DNA of 64,000 nucleotides from Methanosarcinales archaeon (GTDB taxonomy: Archaea; Halobacteriota; Methanosarcinia; Methanosarcinales; Methanoperedenaceae). The position numbers and the translations under genes are program-made. The stretch is taken from assembly GCA_905339155.1 (NCBI GenBank), contig CAJPFJ010000030.1, forward strand, positions 24,189 to 88,188, read 5' to 3'. How positions within the stretch are numbered: the first letter of the stretch is position 1; every line of letters starts with the position of its first letter. Below, piece by piece: positions 63,000 to 64,000 of the stretch. Under the pieces are notes generated by a model, which worked only from the letters and a program-made list of their open reading frames with translations, was not told the origin of the DNA and made no database searches.

Positions 63000-63713
63000 A
63001 TGGCCAATGACTTTAAAAATATAAAAGAGGAACTTCAGGAAATCCAGGATCCTGAAAAAGCTAAAATTTTATTAAAATTCTTCAAGACAGGAAAAGGCCA
63101 ATATGGTGAAGGTGATATCTTTCTTGGAATTAAAGTTCCTGAGCAGCGTAAGATAGCAAAAAAATATTCCACTATTCCATTGGATGATATCAGCCAGTTG
63201 CTGAAAAGTAAATTCCATGAATTTAGATTGACTTCCTTATTGATTTTGGTTCTTAAGTACAAAAAGGAGGACTTTAATGGAAAGAAGGAAATCATTGATT
63301 TTTATTTGAGTCATATGGAAAATATAAATAATTGGGATCTGGTTGACAGCTCAGCACCTTATATTTTGGGGGATTTTCTGCTGGATAAAGACAAATCGAT
63401 TCTATACAGATTGGCAAAATCTGACAACCTATGGGAGCGAAGAACAGCAATACTGTCCACATTTGCATTTATTAAAAACAATAAATTTGAAGATGCATTA
63501 AATATTGCTGAAATTCTTTTATTTGACAAACATGACCTGATTCACAAAGCAGTGGGTTGGATGTTAAGAGAAATTGGTAAAAGGGATGGTAGGACAGAAG
63601 AAGAATTTCTGGAAAAACACCATCGAATAATGCCAAGAACTATGCTGAGGTATGCTATAGAGAAATTTGATAACGATAAAAAGAAATTCTATTTGAGAGG
63701 ACTTTATTGGTAA
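63000..63713 (+). CDS. AlkD-like DNA alkylation repair protein
   Basis: The 237-residue all-helical protein has the AlkD HEAT-repeat pattern: KFFKTGKGQYGEGDIFLGIK near residue 23, VPEQRKIAKKY, NINNWDLVDSSAPYIL near 107, LWERRTAILSTFAFIK near 143 and HKAVGWMLREIGKRD near 181. AlkD removes bulky or charged alkylated bases without base flipping; some family members only bind DNA. ATG 63000 begins the conserved part. Confidence 0.88.
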   Translation: MANDFKNIKEELQEIQDPEKAKILLKFFKTGKGQYGEGDIFLGIKVPEQRKIAKKYSTIPLDDISQLLKSKFHEFRLTSLLILVLKYKKEDFNGKKEIIDFYLSHMENINNWDLVDSSAPYILGDFLLDKDKSILYRLAKSDNLWERRTAILSTFAFIKNNKFEDALNIAEILLFDKHDLIHKAVGWMLREIGKRDGRTEEEFLEKHHRIMPRTMLRYAIEKFDNDKKKFYLRGLYW

Positions 63714-63795
63714 CAACAATACCTTCGCCATTAATCTGTATTAATTTTACATATTATCGTTATTCTTTTTGCCTTAAAGGATATTGCAATAATTA

Positions 63796-64000
63796 TCAAA
63801 CAATCAATGCAGCCCCCAGGGCGCCTGTTATCCGGGGTTCTTCTGGCAATTGCACTTTGGTATCTAAAGCCTTTTCAAAAGCCTTTACTACTCCAGGATT
63901 TTTGGCCACTCCGCCCACAAAAGCCAATTCAGGTTTCATCCCCAGCTTTTTAACCATTGCAGTGGTTCGCAGGATAATACTTTCAATAAGGCCGGCAGCT
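63796..64000 (-). CDS. BadF/HgdC-type ATPase (2-hydroxyacyl-CoA dehydratase activator), N-terminus beyond window
   Basis: The last 67 residues are visible: LIESIILRTTAMVKKLG, then ELAFVGGVAKNPGVVKAFEK and EEPRITGALGAALIV, the typical C-terminus of BadF/BcrA/HgdC proteins. These ASKHA-fold ATPases hold a [4Fe-4S] cluster and drive an electron into a partner reductase or dehydratase. In methanogens relatives include a methanogenesis marker protein, so the partner cannot be named. Confidence 0.8.
   Translation of the reverse strand, partial: AAGLIESIILRTTAMVKKLGMKPELAFVGGVAKNPGVVKAFEKALDTKVQLPEEPRITGALGAALIV

Noticed and set aside
1..64000. CRISPR arrays, rRNA or tRNA genes
   Set aside because: Reading the window I saw no regularly spaced direct repeats and no tRNA or rRNA consensus. 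A tRNA scan would settle the tRNA question.

Overview
The window looks like a chromosomal segment of an anaerobic methanotrophic archaeon of the Candidatus Methanoperedens (ANME-2d) type. The evidence is archaeal housekeeping genes (SRP54, type II archaeal GAPDH, archaeal aspartate-semialdehyde dehydrogenase, DUF447 protein, CooT-like protein, archaeal mevalonate-pathway enzymes) next to an unusual load of exported multiheme c-type cytochromes. TATA-type promoters, several apparently leaderless starts, and a PGF-CTERM-like tail agree with an archaeon of the Methanosarcinales. The lineage is inferred from gene content, not from a database search. No rRNA, tRNA or CRISPR array was recognised.

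Layout. 1-3967: AIR-synthase-like gene (cut by the left edge), hisH and an aminotransferase on the minus strand, then ferredoxin and asd on plus. 4085-9866: an electron-transfer cluster with two paralogous six-site cytochromes, a small tetraheme cytochrome, a Tat-exported ferredoxin, an NrfD-type quinone-reactive membrane protein and a 13-site NapC/NrfH-like cytochrome. 9870-20600: a zone of decay and transfer, with a truncated TnpB, tandem and broken copies of a DUF4386 / zinc-free quinone-oxidoreductase pair, an inserted methyltransferase, a GC-rich foreign island (about 15170-16185), and fragments of several other genes; intact islands within it are a C45 peptidase, a CMD-family protein and a flavodoxin. 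20612-22629: arsenite exporter, a second CMD-family protein and two very small genes. 23074-28104: two large surface multiheme cytochromes. 28125-34037: cyclic 2,3-diphosphoglycerate synthetase, phosphoesterase, carbamate kinase, GAPDH and a CooT-like protein. 34103-38784: bactofilin-like protein, ACT regulator, flavodoxin, and a bacterial-type RuvC/RuvA/RuvB set. 38810-43880: CitG-like and DUF447 genes, UbiD/UbiX, SRP54. 44061-55490: threonine dehydrogenase and KBL ligase, tryptophanase, complete glycine cleavage system, NAD-kinase-like protein, lipoate ligase C-terminal subunit and lipoyl synthase. 55603-59357: a four-gene cohesin/dockerin operon. 60056-64000: ThiC, a second copy of the tiny-protein family, aconitase-X large subunit, AlkD-like protein and the end of a BadF-type ATPase.

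How the genes work together. The 4085-9866 cluster can move electrons from a membrane quinol through Fe-S and heme proteins to the cell exterior, where the 14- and 13-site cytochromes with adhesion-type beta domains could pass them on. Threonine dehydrogenase, KBL and the glycine cleavage genes form a route from threonine to glycine and then to a C1 unit on the archaeal pterin, with lipoate attachment and synthesis genes beside it. The aconitase-X protein and the UbiD/UbiX pair are two steps of the archaeal modified mevalonate pathway. The most unusual items are the microprotein pair sharing a C-terminal FLPIFFWTD (22147-22263 and 61353-61484), the cohesin/dockerin operon with a structured leader, the RuvABC set in an archaeon, and a strongly folding putative RNA at 43950-44000.
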